A stretch of 47,633 bases of DNA from an uncultured Bartonella sp. (GCA_946478235.1 CAMLBF010000011.1:1-47633), one strand, 5' to 3'; positions 9,424-18,696 are shown, numbered from the stretch's first letter. Notes: a model not told the origin generated them from the letters alone. Made by a program: numbers and translations.

Positions 9424-9786
9424 TCAGCTTATTCGTTCGTAACAGACTTTTGTTACACCACGCTGAACAAAACCAAGTTGATTGGCTGCCCCTTTTGATA
9501 AATCCAAAATGCGACCAGCAATAAATGGTCCACGATCATTGACACGTACAATAATCGACTTGCCATTAATGTTATTGGTAACACGGATTTTACTACCCAA
9601 GGGTAATGTCTTATGGGCAGCTGTCATACCAAAAGGGTTCATTCTTTCACCTGATGCGGTTTTGGAATGAAGGGAATACCATGAAGCTCCTCCACATTGG
9701 CGAGCTTGGCTGATATTAACTGAAAAAACAACAAAAATTGCTGTTATCAATGATAGAAGGCTTTTTTTATCGGTCAAAAAACACAT
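9424..9786 (-). CDS. rlpA: Septal ring RlpA-like double-psi beta-barrel protein
   Basis: Small exported protein of about 120 aa. I place the start at the ATG at 9786, because the frame upstream lacks signal-peptide character and translation from here gives a classic one (residues 1-28, LLSLITAIFVVFSVNISQA). The rest is a single DPBB domain with ASWYSLHSKTASGERMNP, AAHKTLPLGS, VRVNDRGPF and GRILDLSKGAANQLG, as in RlpA lytic transglycosylases. No lipobox and no C-terminal SPOR domain, so it is a minimal form. An AGCAGGA sequence precedes the start. Expected to act on peptidoglycan in the periplasm. Confidence 0.85.
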   Translation of the reverse strand: MCFLTDKKSLLSLITAIFVVFSVNISQARQCGGASWYSLHSKTASGERMNPFGMTAAHKTLPLGSKIRVTNNINGKSIIVRVNDRGPFIAGRILDLSKGAANQLGFVQRGVTKVCYERIS

Positions 9787-9961
9787 ATCCTGCTTACCAG
9801 TTTGAGTTTGTGAGATCGTTAAGCGAGATGGCGTTAATACTGGACCTATGTGGTGTAGGAATGACCCTTCCAAGGCATTTTCGCCTTAATTATCAATACG
9901 TTGCCTCATTTTGGGGCGTTTTTGACAAAAAATGGTAATATTTTAATGCGAGAGATTAGAG

Positions 9962-10345
9962 ATGAAAGATTTTAACGTTCCTCGTCCTTTACGCATTATT
10001 TATTACGTCATTGGCTTACTCATGATTGTTCTGGCAATCATTGGGGCCATTCTTCCTATTATGCCGACAGTGCCGTTTCTTCTGGTTGCATCATGGTGTT
10101 TTGCCCGCTCTTCACCACGTTTTCATAATTGGCTGCATAGCCATAAGGTGTTTGGGCCACCTATTAAACAATGGGAAGAGCAAGGTGTTATTTCACCATT
10201 TGTAAAAATACTTGCTGTTGGTGGTATGAGTGTCGGTTTTTGCTCATTCTTATTGATCGCCAAGCCTGTGCTTTGGCTTGCAATTTGCGTTGCAATCGTT
10301 TTGATAGCGATCTCTGTTTATATTCTGACACGCCCATCACGTTAA
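9962..10345 (+). CDS. YbaN/DUF454 family inner-membrane protein
   Basis: 127-aa membrane protein of the DUF454 (YbaN) family, recognised from LGIIGAILPIMPTVPF-like sequence (here IIGAILPIMPTVPFLL) and FARSSPRFHNWLHSHKVFGPPI. Three hydrophobic segments: about residues 9-33, 39-47 (re-entrant) and 80-122. Family function is unknown. Divergent from the RlpA-like gene, with about 175 bp between starts. Confidence 0.88.
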   Translation: MKDFNVPRPLRIIYYVIGLLMIVLAIIGAILPIMPTVPFLLVASWCFARSSPRFHNWLHSHKVFGPPIKQWEEQGVISPFVKILAVGGMSVGFCSFLLIAKPVLWLAICVAIVLIAISVYILTRPSR

Positions 10346-10586
10346 AATATAACAGATGTGAAATGCACCTTTATAACGCGCGCTAAACACTCCTTAAGGT
10401 TTTAGAAGCAGCCAGAAAATTTCATGGGCTGAAGTGACAAGAATTTTCCAGCAAAAACTGAAAGGGCTTAGCTATCGAAGCAAAAATCGAAATAGATGCC
10501 CCAAATTGGGCGTATCCAACTTAGCGGATCATAGTACATCGCTTTGGGTGTTCTATCGCCACTACCTTTAATTCTTTATGCTTAAT

Positions 10587-10614
10587 AAAAAAGCGCGGAC
10601 GATGCCGCGCTTTT
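10587..10614 (-). terminator. Intrinsic terminator of the L,D-transpeptidase gene
   Basis: Inverted repeat AAAAGCGCGG / CCGCGCTTTT with a 6-base loop, lying 23 bases after the stop codon. On the - strand it ends in a run of six T. The preceding stretch, 10346-10586, shows no gene that I can support. Confidence 0.85.
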
Positions 10615-10636
10615 ATAAGGGATATGTTTATAGTTC

Positions 10637-11257
10637 TTATTCAACAATAACTTTTGCACCAACTTCAGCACGGTTATACAAATCAATAATATCCTGATTG
10701 ATAAGACGGATACAGCCAGATGAAACATTGGTACCAATCGTCCACCATTCTGGCGTACCGTGGAGTCGGAACATGCTGTCACGACCGTCTTTATAAAGAT
10801 AAAGCGCACGTGCCCCCAATGGGTTTTTCAACCCTGGCTGCATACCACCAGCAAATTCCTTTAATTCTGGTTGGCGAACAAGCATACGTTGCGGTGGCAC
10901 CCAAGACGGCCATTCTGCTTTACGGCCAATTGTGGCATTACCCGTCCAACGGAAACCATCACGGCCTACACCAATGCCATAACGCATAGCTTTTCCATCT
11001 GGCATAATAAAATAGAGAAATCTTGCTTGTGTATTAATGATAATTGTACCCGGCGCTTCCAGTGTTGGATAGGCTACAACCTGCCGCCGAAGCTCCGGCC
11101 TGATTTCTTTGGCTGAAATAGCTGGAACAACAAACCCACCATCATTGATTGCAGTATAGGCAGCCAGTGTTGATGACGACCCACCGGTTGTTGTACAACC
11201 GGTCAGTGCTGCACTTGTTAACAGTCCAGCAACAAGCAAAATTTGTTTTATACGCAT
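10637..11257 (-). CDS. L,D-transpeptidase (YkuD family), putative lipoprotein
   Basis: Cell-wall enzyme making 3-3 peptidoglycan crosslinks or attaching proteins to peptidoglycan. Start chosen at the ATG at 11257, because AGAGGG lies directly upstream (11261-11266); the upstream TTG frame extension is unlikely. Residues 1-21 form a lipoprotein signal with lipobox LTGC (C21). The YkuD domain covers the C-terminal two thirds, with active-site histidine H166 (RLHGTPEWWTIG) and nucleophile C182 (VSSGCIRL). Close in type to the ErfK/YbiS-like proteins abundant in Rhizobiales. Monocistronic, with its own terminator. Confidence 0.92.
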   Translation of the reverse strand: MRIKQILLVAGLLTSAALTGCTTTGGSSSTLAAYTAINDGGFVVPAISAKEIRPELRRQVVAYPTLEAPGTIIINTQARFLYFIMPDGKAMRYGIGVGRDGFRWTGNATIGRKAEWPSWVPPQRMLVRQPELKEFAGGMQPGLKNPLGARALYLYKDGRDSMFRLHGTPEWWTIGTNVSSGCIRLINQDIIDLYNRAEVGAKVIVE

Positions 11258-11269
11258 AATCCCTCTCAA

Positions 11270-11799
11270 AACAGTCTATCACTGCTATGCGAATCAATAT
11301 TGTGGCATCAAATTAGAACCGATTATGTTAATGTCGTGTTAACCATAAATTGGTTTGCAGCAATTCCTGTAAAATTGTTTTCTCAATTCTTGCAAAAACA
11401 ATTTTCCTAAGAAATGGTTCTCATCATTTTTCATTATTTGAAAAGATATATTCGGGTTTCATATTATAGATGCCTATAAAACACGTCATAAAAACGTTTT
11501 TTATAGAAGCATATCCATATAGATGTATAATTGAACTTAGATAAAATATTTAAATTTTTTAAAATATAAAATTTTGGGAGATCTAAATCAAAGATATTGG
11601 TTTTAAAACCGTTCATGCTTCAAAATTCATTCAATTGTTCAAATATACAACTAGGGAACAAATATCCCAAGGGAGATCAATATCCCAAGAACTATTTCAG
11701 GCTAGATAGAAAGCGACTTCAGGCTCAATAAAATTTAAGGCTCAATAAAACAATTATCAACCTATTTTGAGGCAGAGGATTTTTACAATTAAACCGATT
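11270..11799. other. AT-rich intergenic stretch without a gene
   Basis: Upstream of the L,D-transpeptidase gene. No open frame with family resemblance and no tRNA fold was seen. Short direct repeats occur (AATATCCCAAG near 11650 and 11680; AGGCTCAATAAAA near 11720 and 11740) with no clear meaning. Promoter elements of the transpeptidase must lie at its right-hand start, but I could not pick a convincing one. Confidence 0.5.
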
Positions 11800-11913
11800 A
11801 AAAAAAAGGCCGCGCGGGAGGAGATGCGCAGCCTTTTTGATTACGAATGCAGCGTTTGGGAGGAGGAGATGCTGCATCCATCCGTTGGGTTTGGGAGGAG
11901 GAGTAACCCAACT
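11800..11913 (-). ncRNA. Three-hairpin anti-Shine-Dalgarno sRNA (cuckoo/alpha-r14-like)
   Basis: Read on the - strand there are three successive hairpins. Hairpin A: an 8-bp stem (GTTGGGTT/AACCCAAC, 11884-11912) with loop ACTCCTCCTCCCA. Hairpin B: a 7-bp stem (ATGCAGC/GCTGCAT, 11847-11877) with loop ATCTCCTCCTCCCAAAC. Hairpin C: a terminator hairpin (AAAAAGGC-x-GCGC stem, 11803-11838) with loop ATCTCCTCCC, followed by a run of T. Every loop exposes CTCCTCCC, complementary to a Shine-Dalgarno sequence. This architecture matches the rhizobial 'cuckoo' or alpha-r14 anti-SD sRNAs as I know them. A promoter-like pair lies directly upstream. Expected size is about 110 nt. Confidence 0.85.
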
Positions 11914-11919
11914 CGCGCA

Positions 11920-11948
11920 AAGATATTCCATTGACCAAAAAATCACAA
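11920..11948 (-). promoter_or_regulatory. Promoter of the anti-SD sRNA
   Basis: On the - strand, TTGTGA (11943-11948), a 17-base spacer and TATCTT (11920-11925) form a sigma-70-like promoter whose predicted start, about 7 bases downstream, falls right at the base of the first hairpin. It lies in the short gap after the glycosyltransferase stop codon, so read-through from that gene could also feed the sRNA. Confidence 0.6.
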
Positions 11949-12002
11949 GTTATAATTCTGCATAGCTGATATGCATCAAAAAATAATCAACAGACGATTA
12001 CA

Positions 12003-12779
12003 CTATTTAAACGGCACAATGCCCCAATAGTAGCGCAAAAAGGTTTTCATAAGCCATGGCATAATGTAGCGTTTTTTTGTACGTTTAAACTCGCGATATA
12101 CCTTTTGTAAAAAAGGTCGATTAGATGGTTTGTGTTTTTCATTTTCTGGCTCAGGAGCGCGGATCGTGCTTTCCAGACCAATCTGGACAACTATTGCCGG
12201 AAATAACTGCTCTACTTTTGCAGCCTTTGAATCCCAACAATCCGGATTGAACAAGATTTCATCAAATGGCGCTGTTACTTGGGTGTTATTATCGTAAACT
12301 TTTTTCGCACATTCCTTGGATATGATATAACCACCAGTGCAATAGTGCTTACTAATTAATGGTGCAAGCTGGTATCCGTTATCCAAGTTTGTATTAAATC
12401 GCCCCAACACACACACAATTTCGGCAGTATCCAGTTTGACAACGTCGCAACCTTTTGGGATCCATGACCAGTCTTCCAAAAATGGTTTGGCATTGGGTGA
12501 TAATTTTATATCATCCTCAAACACAGCGCCATAAGGTTCATCGCCTTCTGCGATCAACTTCAAGCATTGTAAATGACTTAAAAAACAAGCCACTTCTGAA
12601 CGGCTGAGCTTCTTTGGCCAGTTACGTACTTTTGTTAAACGTAAATAGTCTTCTTCTGGCAACAGTTTTCCATCAACAGCACTCACCCGAATAAACTCAA
12701 GCTGTGCCTGTTCAAAAACAGATTTGATAGAGTTTAATCGCTCTATCGAGCGATCAAGATTGATAACATAGCGTTTCAT
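12003..12779 (-). CDS. Glycosyltransferase family 25 (LPS/LOS biosynthesis)
   Basis: 258-aa glycosyltransferase of the GT25 family, which adds hexoses to lipooligosaccharide. Motifs: NLDRSIER (residues 7-14), VSAVDGK (32-38), LSRSEVACFLSH (58-69) and the nucleotide-sugar/metal motif VFEDD (86-90). I start it at the ATG at 12779, because the family begins at MKRYVINLDRS; longer in-frame extensions reach into the sitD gene and have no family match. A clear ribosome-binding site is lacking. It follows sitD by 64 bp on the same strand and may be co-transcribed. The exact sugar is unknown. Confidence 0.88.
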   Translation of the reverse strand: MKRYVINLDRSIERLNSIKSVFEQAQLEFIRVSAVDGKLLPEEDYLRLTKVRNWPKKLSRSEVACFLSHLQCLKLIAEGDEPYGAVFEDDIKLSPNAKPFLEDWSWIPKGCDVVKLDTAEIVCVLGRFNTNLDNGYQLAPLISKHYCTGGYIISKECAKKVYDNNTQVTAPFDEILFNPDCWDSKAAKVEQLFPAIVVQIGLESTIRAPEPENEKHKPSNRPFLQKVYREFKRTKKRYIMPWLMKTFLRYYWGIVPFK

Positions 12780-12843
12780 GAAATCAGTAAGACCATTGGC
12801 GATAAACTGTTTCACTGACACTAACATTAAATGTAGCTTATAC

Positions 12844-13752
12844 TCAAGCCTCTGATGTGACACGGCGTGCAGAAATAGACGCATGAATAAATGCAACGAT
12901 AAACACCACTGTCAGCAACAAAACAATTGTCGATGCCGCATCGGAGCCTATAAAAGCGCTCAAATATACCCCTGAGAAACTACATAGCACTGCTATAATA
13001 ACGGCAATGATCAACATTTTCGCAAAATGCTTGGTCACAAGATAGGCGATTGCTCCAGGGGCAATGAGCAAAGAAATTGCCAAAATGATGCCAACAGCTT
13101 TCAATGCAGCAACAATGGTGAGCGATATCATGGTGAGAAGTGCATAATGCAAAAATTTAATGCTTAAACCCACCGCTTGTGCCTGTATGGGGTCAAAACT
13201 GAAAAGCTGAAAATCACGCCATTTGAGTGTTAAAATAGCAGCAACGACAAACGAAATAAAAGCTGTCTGGATAATATCAAGCTTGTTCACCCCCAAGAGG
13301 TGACCAAATAGGATATGGGTGAGATGAAGTTCACTTTCTATACTGGTTGCAAGCACCAGCCCCAACCCAAACATTGATGAAAAAACAACGCCCATCACCG
13401 TGTCTTGCTTAATGCGGCAATTGGCACCTAAAAAGCCTGTAAGGATAGCACATACCATACCGGCTGCGAATGCCCCGAGCGCAATCATCGACATTGTAAT
13501 ATCAGATGTATTTATTGTTGTTATTTGCAACCATGGCAACAATGCAAGCCATGAAATGACTGTTGGTGTCACCATATAACCGACAACAACACCGGGAAAC
13601 ACCGCATGCGAAATCGCATCACCCAAGAGTGACCAGCCTTTTAAAATTAGAAAGCAGGATAACATAGCCATTGGTACGGCAACAATCATGGTAATTGCCA
13701 TTCCTCTTATCATAAAAGGAAATTGGAAGGGATAAAGCAATATATCAATCAT
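12844..13752 (-). CDS. sitD: Manganese/iron ABC transporter permease SitD
   Basis: Second permease of a cluster-9 (ZnuB/SitCD/MntB type) metal importer, 302 aa with about eight to nine membrane segments. It carries the family segment KGWSLLGDAISHAVFPGVVVGY near residues 38-60, homologous to the matching part of SitC, and the conserved APGAIAYLVT near residue 230. Start overlaps the end of sitC by 8 bp. Last gene of sitABCD, followed by the glycosyltransferase. Confidence 0.92.
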   Translation of the reverse strand: MIDILLYPFQFPFMIRGMAITMIVAVPMAMLSCFLILKGWSLLGDAISHAVFPGVVVGYMVTPTVISWLALLPWLQITTINTSDITMSMIALGAFAAGMVCAILTGFLGANCRIKQDTVMGVVFSSMFGLGLVLATSIESELHLTHILFGHLLGVNKLDIIQTAFISFVVAAILTLKWRDFQLFSFDPIQAQAVGLSIKFLHYALLTMISLTIVAALKAVGIILAISLLIAPGAIAYLVTKHFAKMLIIAVIIAVLCSFSGVYLSAFIGSDAASTIVLLLTVVFIVAFIHASISARRVTSEA

Positions 13753-14599
13753 TATGAACCTTCCTTGCCCTTAGGCGTGCAGCAATAAAACCATGTTTTG
13801 GTGCCAAAATGAACGCTGCAATAAATAACATTGCTTGTAATAGGACGATAACGCCGCCGGTCTGTGCATGCAGAAGGTAACTTACATAGACCCCAACAGC
13901 ACTTGTTATAACGCCAATGATAACCGCCAGTATAATAAGCTTTTGAAAACGATCGGTTAGCAAATAGGCTGTTGCACCCGGTGTAACCACCAGACTGATG
14001 ACGAGAAATGCCCCAACTGTTTGCATTGCAGCCACCGTGCAAGCGGCCAATAAAGCAAAAAACAGTATCTTCAACCCCGTTGTGTTCAACCCTATTGAAC
14101 GAGCGTGACTTTCATCAAAGAAAGTCACCATCAGGTCTTTCCATTTCAAGAGCAAAATAAGCAGGGAAACGACGCCAATACATACAAGCTGAAAAATATC
14201 CGTTGGGCTAACTGCCAAAATATTACCAAGCACGATAGTGTCTATACTGATTGCCATAGGTTTAAGTGACTTCATAAAAAGACCAAGGGCAAAAAACGAT
14301 GAAAAGATAAGACCGATAATGGTGTCTTCTTTTAGTTTGGTTCGCTGATTGAAAAACAGCATGGCTGATGCAGCAAGACCACCAGAAAAAAATGCCCCCA
14401 GCGAAAATGGAAGCCCAAGCATATAGGCGCCTGCCACACCCGGTACGATAGAATGTGACAAGGCATCGCCAATAAGTGACCAGCCTTTTAACATCAGAAA
14501 GGCAGACAGAAACGCGCAAACACAACCAACAAGTGCTGCAACGAGCATGGCATTGACCATAAACTCGTATTGAAAAGGTTCAAGTAACCACGTCATCAT
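13745..14599 (-). CDS. sitC: Manganese/iron ABC transporter permease SitC
   Basis: First permease of the importer, 284 aa. Contains [22 protein letters not shown] (about residues 38-59) and [16 protein letters not shown] (around residue 220), both characteristic of the Sit/Mnt/Znu permeases, and a C-terminal hydrophobic segment with a basic tail. Start overlaps the sitB stop (ATGA, 14596-14599). With SitD it should form the heteromeric membrane channel. Confidence 0.92.
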   Translation of the reverse strand: MMTWLLEPFQYEFMVNAMLVAALVGCVCAFLSAFLMLKGWSLIGDALSHSIVPGVAGAYMLGLPFSLGAFFSGGLAASAMLFFNQRTKLKEDTIIGLIFSSFFALGLFMKSLKPMAISIDTIVLGNILAVSPTDIFQLVCIGVVSLLILLLKWKDLMVTFFDESHARSIGLNTTGLKILFFALLAACTVAAMQTVGAFLVISLVVTPGATAYLLTDRFQKLIILAVIIGVITSAVGVYVSYLLHAQTGGVIVLLQAMLFIAAFILAPKHGFIAARLRARKVHND

Positions 14600-15480
14600 A
14601 ATGGTAATGTCTTTCCATTTCCTGCACTCAGTACAAGTGGATTTTCGCCATCACTAACCACATCAAGAACACTGGCTGTTTTTGACTGAGTATTAAGTCT
14701 ATGATGCCGCAAAGCACCACCAAATGTCTTTTCAAGATTTGCTTCTGTGAAAATATCCTCTGTTGGGCCAGATGCCAAAACCGTGCCTTTTATCAATACA
14801 GTACGGTCACAAAATTCCGGAACAGATCCTAAATTATGTGTAGATACCAGCATGACAGCACCACTGTCGCGTAGCTCCTTTAATAGAACGATAATCTGAT
14901 CTTCTGTTTTTACATCAACACCGGTAAATGGCTCGTCCAACAGAATAACACGTGCTTCCTGCGCTATAGCACGCGCCAGAAAAACGCGCTTTTTCTGGCC
15001 GCCGGATAATTCACCAATTTGTCGTTTACGAAAACCTAACATATTGACGCGTGATAGGGCATCAGCAACAGCAGCATGATCGGTTGCGCTCGCCTTACGC
15101 AAAAAATTCATGTGGCCATAACGCCCCATCATTACCACATCTTCAACAAGGACCGGAAAATTCCAATCCACATCTTCAGATTGCGGAACATAGGCCACAA
15201 GATTTTGTTTTAAGGCTTTGCGAACAGGCATTCCAAAAATGCGAATACTGCCCTTGGATAGACGCACGAAGCCCATTATCGCCTTAAATAGTGTGGATTT
15301 GCCTGACCCGTTAACCCCCACCAATGCAGCAATGGAGCCTATTGGCGTGGTAAAGCTTGCTGTGCGCAATGCTGTATGTCCATTACGGTAAGTGACCGTA
15401 ACATCGGACACGGCTATGCCTGGTTGCGTCTCGGTTTGTGCGGTTGTTTGCGCCCCTATTTGGGTTCCCTTTTTTATCAT
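14596..15480 (-). CDS. sitB: Manganese/iron ABC transporter ATPase SitB
   Basis: ATP-binding subunit, 294 aa. Walker A is GVNGSGKST (55-63), the Q-loop lies in VPQSEDVDW (98-106, a sequence typical of metal-type ABC importers), the signature is LSGGQ (158-162), Walker B is [12 protein letters not shown] (178-189) and the switch histidine is H215. A Gln/Thr-rich extension of about 20 residues precedes the domain, and about 40 extra residues follow it. ATG overlaps the sitA stop by 4 bp, giving tight translational coupling. Confidence 0.93.
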   Translation of the reverse strand: MIKKGTQIGAQTTAQTETQPGIAVSDVTVTYRNGHTALRTASFTTPIGSIAALVGVNGSGKSTLFKAIMGFVRLSKGSIRIFGMPVRKALKQNLVAYVPQSEDVDWNFPVLVEDVVMMGRYGHMNFLRKASATDHAAVADALSRVNMLGFRKRQIGELSGGQKKRVFLARAIAQEARVILLDEPFTGVDVKTEDQIIVLLKELRDSGAVMLVSTHNLGSVPEFCDRTVLIKGTVLASGPTEDIFTEANLEKTFGGALRHHRLNTQSKTASVLDVVSDGENPLVLSAGNGKTLPL

Positions 15481-16400
15481 TGGGAAAGCCCCTGTGAAAT
15501 CGTAGAGGCCGTCACATTTAAAAGCTCGATATAGGTTGGAACGGGACCATTTTCGTCTGATAGAGAGTCAACATATAAGACACCGCCATATTTTGCACCT
15601 GTTTCACGCGCAACCTGTTTGGCTGGTGCTGGCGAAATGGTGCTTTCAGAAAATACAACTGGTATATTGTGCTTACGCACTTCATCGATCACATGTTTAA
15701 CCTGTTGTGGTGTGCCCTGCTGGTCTGCATTGATTGGCCAGAGGTAGAGTTCTTTCAATCCAAAGTCTCGTGCCAAATAACTAAAAGCACCTTCACTTGT
15801 TACCAACCAGCGCTTTTCCTCAGGCAAACGGGCAAGCTCATTTTTTATCGGGTCAATTGTCGCACGAATCTTATTTTTATAAACCTCCGCATTGTGCTTA
15901 TATTTTTCTGCATTATCCGGATCATATTTCACAAAAGCATCGCGAATATTATCCACATAGATCAAGGCTGATGTTGGTGACATCCATGCATGAGGGTTAG
16001 GTTTACCGCTATAAGGGCCTTCGGTAATTCCAATTGGTTCTACACCATCTGAAACGGTAACGCTGGGAACATTTTGGATATTATCAAAAAACTTCTCGAA
16101 CCATAGTTCGAGGTTTAAACCATTCCATAAAACAAGATCGGCACCTTGTGCTCGCATTAAATCTTGGGGGGTTGGTTGATATTCATGAATTTCTGCCCCA
16201 GGCTTGGTAATTGACTCAACCTCTGCTGCATCGCCTGCCACATTGCGCGCCATATCAGCAATAATAGTAAATGTAGTAACTGCTTTAAACTTATGTGCTG
16301 CCAAAGAAGCTGTTGGGTGAATTAACCCGATAAATAATGCCGCAAGGGTCATAGCAGCAATTTTATGCCCCATCTGTCGCAGGAAGGTCGGTGTTTTCAT
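15477..16400 (-). CDS. sitA: Periplasmic Mn/Fe-binding protein SitA
   Basis: Cluster-9 solute-binding protein, 307 aa, with a signal peptide (residues 1-35, ending ASLAA). The four metal ligands are in place: H72 (EIHEYQPTP), H137 (NPHAWMSP), E203 (TSEGAFSY) and D278 ([11 protein letters not shown]). Two His, one Glu and one Asp, with no long His-rich loop, argue for manganese or iron rather than zinc. First gene of sitABCD; a perfect palindrome lies 29 bp upstream of its start, and the regulator is transcribed divergently. Confidence 0.94.
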   Translation of the reverse strand: MKTPTFLRQMGHKIAAMTLAALFIGLIHPTASLAAHKFKAVTTFTIIADMARNVAGDAAEVESITKPGAEIHEYQPTPQDLMRAQGADLVLWNGLNLELWFEKFFDNIQNVPSVTVSDGVEPIGITEGPYSGKPNPHAWMSPTSALIYVDNIRDAFVKYDPDNAEKYKHNAEVYKNKIRATIDPIKNELARLPEEKRWLVTSEGAFSYLARDFGLKELYLWPINADQQGTPQQVKHVIDEVRKHNIPVVFSESTISPAPAKQVARETGAKYGGVLYVDSLSDENGPVPTYIELLNVTASTISQGLSQ

Positions 16401-16429
16401 TTTACTAAATCCGTGTCGTTGACTTTCTT

Positions 16430-16448
16430 ATTGCAAATCATTTGCAAT
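16430..16448. promoter_or_regulatory. Perfect palindrome upstream of sitA (metal-regulator operator)
   Basis: ATTGCAAAT-C-ATTTGCAAT is a perfect 19-base palindrome in the sitA-regulator gap. It resembles the Mur/Irr-type boxes described upstream of sit genes in alphaproteobacteria (TTGCAAA arms). It is close enough to the sitA start to lie in or near the promoter. Binding protein is inferred, not shown. Confidence 0.75.
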
Positions 16449-16479
16449 TACTTTATTACCTATCAGACAAGTTTTATTT

Positions 16480-16508
16480 TTGCAAATGATAATCGTTTGC
16501 AATAATAA
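16480..16508 (+). promoter_or_regulatory. Second TTGCAAA palindrome with overlapping promoter of the regulator gene
   Basis: TTGCAAA (16480-16486) and TTTGCAA (16496-16502) are inverted arms separated by 9 bases (TGATAATCG). The left arm doubles as a -35-like TTGCAA, followed after 17 bases by TAATAA (16503-16508) as a -10. A protein bound here would cover the promoter, pointing to autoregulation of the downstream Fur-family gene. Confidence 0.6.
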
Positions 16509-16553
16509 ATTAAATTTTTGACGAGTGCAGATTTAACGAGGAGTAATTTTGCC

Positions 16554-17018
16554 ATGTTGAATTATACTGACAAAACACGTCGTGTTCTTGACCGTGCTAA
16601 AAATGAAGAGTCGATGCATTCTCTATTGGAAACGTATAAATTACGCGCAACAAGGCAAAGATTAATATTAGCAGCCCATTTGTTTGATGGTTCCAATCGT
16701 TTGATTGATGCTGAAAGCATATATGAAGATATTGCTCTTTCCGGCAGCGATATTTCGCTAGCAACAGTTTATAATACGCTGCACCATTTTGCTAAAGCTG
16801 GTATGATTAGGCCTGTCGCCTGTCACGGACAAAAACAATATTATGCGACCGATTGCCGAGACAGTAGTTTTTTCCACTATGAAAATGGCGATATTGCTGC
16901 AATTGAAAATCATATGCCAGATATCAGAATGATGCCGACCCCACCCGCTGGTTATTCCATTTCCCATATTGATGTTGCCATTCACCTGATAAAAAAACAG
17001 GTCCCCCAAACAGAATAA
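16554..17018 (+). CDS. irr: Fur-family metal regulator, Irr-like
   Basis: 154-aa Fur-superfamily repressor. Winged-helix DNA-binding domain: RATRQRLILAAHLF (31-44) and recognition helix SLATVYNTLHHFAKAGMI (68-85). Dimerisation end PPAGYSISHIDVAIHLIKK (130-148), closer to Irr than to Fur/Mur or Zur. The His-rich segment found in Irr (HHHYY-type) reads SSFFHYENG (104-112), so one metal or haem ligand cluster is reduced. Start is the ATG at 16554, with AGGAG at 16539-16543; a TTG frame extension upstream is not needed. Divergent from sitABCD across shared palindromes, so it probably controls Mn/Fe uptake. The name irr is tentative; Mur-like function is possible. Confidence 0.75.
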   Translation: MLNYTDKTRRVLDRAKNEESMHSLLETYKLRATRQRLILAAHLFDGSNRLIDAESIYEDIALSGSDISLATVYNTLHHFAKAGMIRPVACHGQKQYYATDCRDSSFFHYENGDIAAIENHMPDIRMMPTPPAGYSISHIDVAIHLIKKQVPQTE

Positions 17019-17033
17019 GGATACCTGTTTTTT
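16992..17033 (+). terminator. Intrinsic terminator overlapping the end of the Irr-like gene
   Basis: AAAAAACAGGT (16992-17002) pairs perfectly with ACCTGTTTTTT (17023-17033). The left arm lies inside the last codons of the regulator gene and the T-run ends the right arm. It separates the regulator from the convergent PepSY-like gene. Confidence 0.8.
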
Positions 17034-17057
17034 AAAGTTTAAATAAAATAACAATCA

Positions 17058-17345
17058 TTAATGGTCTGTTTTTTGACGTGTAACATTACCCTTCCGGTCA
17101 TAAAACAGTTCCATGCGGCGGTTATTTTTATCAAGAACCTCCGCTTTCCAGCCATTGCGCTTTTCTTCAATCTCGTGAATTTTATAGCCGCCCTGCTCAA
17201 TCTTGCCCACCAATTCAGACCAGCTAATGCGGGCTTCTTTGTCAGCAGTCGTGTCTTTTGACATTGCGACCAATGGAGTTGCTACTATACCAACAGTCGC
17301 TGCCGCGGCTGCCAATGTCATCGTTCGTATTGTTTTCCGTATCAT
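17058..17345 (-). CDS. PepSY-domain-like small exported protein
   Basis: 95 aa: signal peptide (residues 1-28, AAAAATVGIVATPLVA) and one short domain with the PepSY pattern ISWSELVGKIEQGGYKIHEIEE, then GWKAEVLDKNNRRMELFYDRKG. GGAG precedes the ATG at good spacing. Such single-domain periplasmic proteins are common in Rhizobiales; PepSY domains are thought to inhibit proteases or bind envelope partners. Specific role unknown. Confidence 0.82.
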   Translation of the reverse strand: MIRKTIRTMTLAAAAATVGIVATPLVAMSKDTTADKEARISWSELVGKIEQGGYKIHEIEEKRNGWKAEVLDKNNRRMELFYDRKGNVTRQKTDH

Positions 17346-17930
17346 CTAAAATCTCCATCGAATATTCTAGGCCAGCATCTTATTTAATACATAAATCACA
17401 AAAGTGATTACACCTTTTAAAAAATAAAATTGCTTAATCTACAGACTTTATCTGTAATTTTTCTATTTTGAACTATGAAATAAAAAACAAACTACCTTTA
17501 ATGTTAAAACTGTATTGGTACAGTTCGGCTAAACAATGTTTTATCAGATATTTACGCACCAATGAGCAAAATCCTTATTGATTGCACAATAAAGATTATC
17601 GGTTTTAAGATAGTTTCACATTTCTATAAAACTGGGCAAAGTAGTACAGCGACAACTAAAATTGATTATGTCTTCACGGGCAGAAAACATCGATAAAATC
17701 ATAGAAGCGATGTGAATAGTTGTTTGTCCGCACGTCATAACATTTCTTCGTGAGACACATATTTCTTCATGAAATATGATGGAAAGCTATATGGTTTGCC
17801 ATTCAGCTTCCCTTTTCTTTAGCCCATTTGAATGGGCAATCCGGCCGCAACAAAATCTGTCACGCCTCTCTTCAGATCATCAATGTATCATGTTGTGCCA
17901 TATGGTTTGGCACGATATGCGGCGTTCATA
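17346..17930. other. Intergenic stretch, no supported gene
   Basis: AT-rich region between the PepSY-like gene and upp. It holds two short inverted repeats: GCCCATT-TG-AATGGGC at 17822-17837, and GTGCCA-7-TGGCAC at 17895-17913, just after the upp stop, without a T-run. Short open frames here have no ribosome-binding site or recognisable protein sequence. Confidence 0.5.
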
Positions 17931-18557
17931 CTATTTTGTCCCAAACATACGATCACCAGCATCGCCAAGACCGGGTAGAATATAACAGGATGGATCAAGC
18001 CCACGATCAACAGATGCAGTATAGATTTCAACATCAGGATGTGCTTCCTGAAGGTGTTTTATCCCTTCTTCAACACTTAAAATACAAACAAAGCGGATTT
18101 GTTTTGCGCCACGTTTTTTCAATTGTTCAATTGCTTTTACAGCAGAATTACCGGTTGCCAGCATCGGATCAACAACAATAACCAAGCGTTCCGAAATATC
18201 TTCCGGTGCTTTGAAATAATATTCAACAGCCTCAAGAGTATTATGGTCACGATAAAGTCCAATATGGCATACACGTGCAGAAGGCAAAAGATCCAACATA
18301 CCGAATAGCAGCCCCTCGCCAGCGCGTAAAATTGAGGCAAGCACCAGTTTTTTGCCCTTTAACATTGGGGCTTCCATCTCTTCCATTGGTGTTTCTATAT
18401 GAACAGTTTCTAGTTCAAGATCGCGCGTAACTTCATAGCCCATCAAAAATGCAATTTCGTGAACAAGTTGGCGAAATTCTGCCGTTGATGTTTCTTTGCG
18501 GCGCATCATCGTCAATTTATGCTGAACCAATGGATGGGAAACAATTGTCAAACCCAT
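17931..18557 (-). CDS. upp: Uracil phosphoribosyltransferase
   Basis: Salvage enzyme making UMP from uracil and PRPP, 208 aa as in the family. PRPP-binding loop [13 protein letters not shown] (126-138), [10 protein letters not shown] (75-84), and the C-terminal uracil-binding GLGDAGDR (196-203) ending in FGTK. Start is the ATG at 18557, preceded by GAGGAG; an upstream in-frame TTG would add eight residues not found in the family. Divergent from ubiE. Confidence 0.96.
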   Translation of the reverse strand: MGLTIVSHPLVQHKLTMMRRKETSTAEFRQLVHEIAFLMGYEVTRDLELETVHIETPMEEMEAPMLKGKKLVLASILRAGEGLLFGMLDLLPSARVCHIGLYRDHNTLEAVEYYFKAPEDISERLVIVVDPMLATGNSAVKAIEQLKKRGAKQIRFVCILSVEEGIKHLQEAHPDVEIYTASVDRGLDPSCYILPGLGDAGDRMFGTK

Positions 18558-18696
18558 GGACTTTTCTCCTCGTTGTGGCAATTTATATGCCCTATAAGAC
18601 GAATTAAGTTATATGGAAAGTGCTAGCGAACTTTGATTTTACCTTTTTCAATGTAAGCCATTCCATAAGCCGGCAAGTTAGGTTAAAAAAGAGCAG

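Noticed and set aside
16518..16553. TTG at 16518 as start of the Irr-like regulator
   Set aside because: A good AGGAG lies between it and the ATG at 16554, which starts a protein of normal length.
17776..18181. + strand open frames at the 3' end of upp
   Set aside because: They are antisense to the conserved C-terminus of uracil phosphoribosyltransferase or lie in its gap, without start signals.
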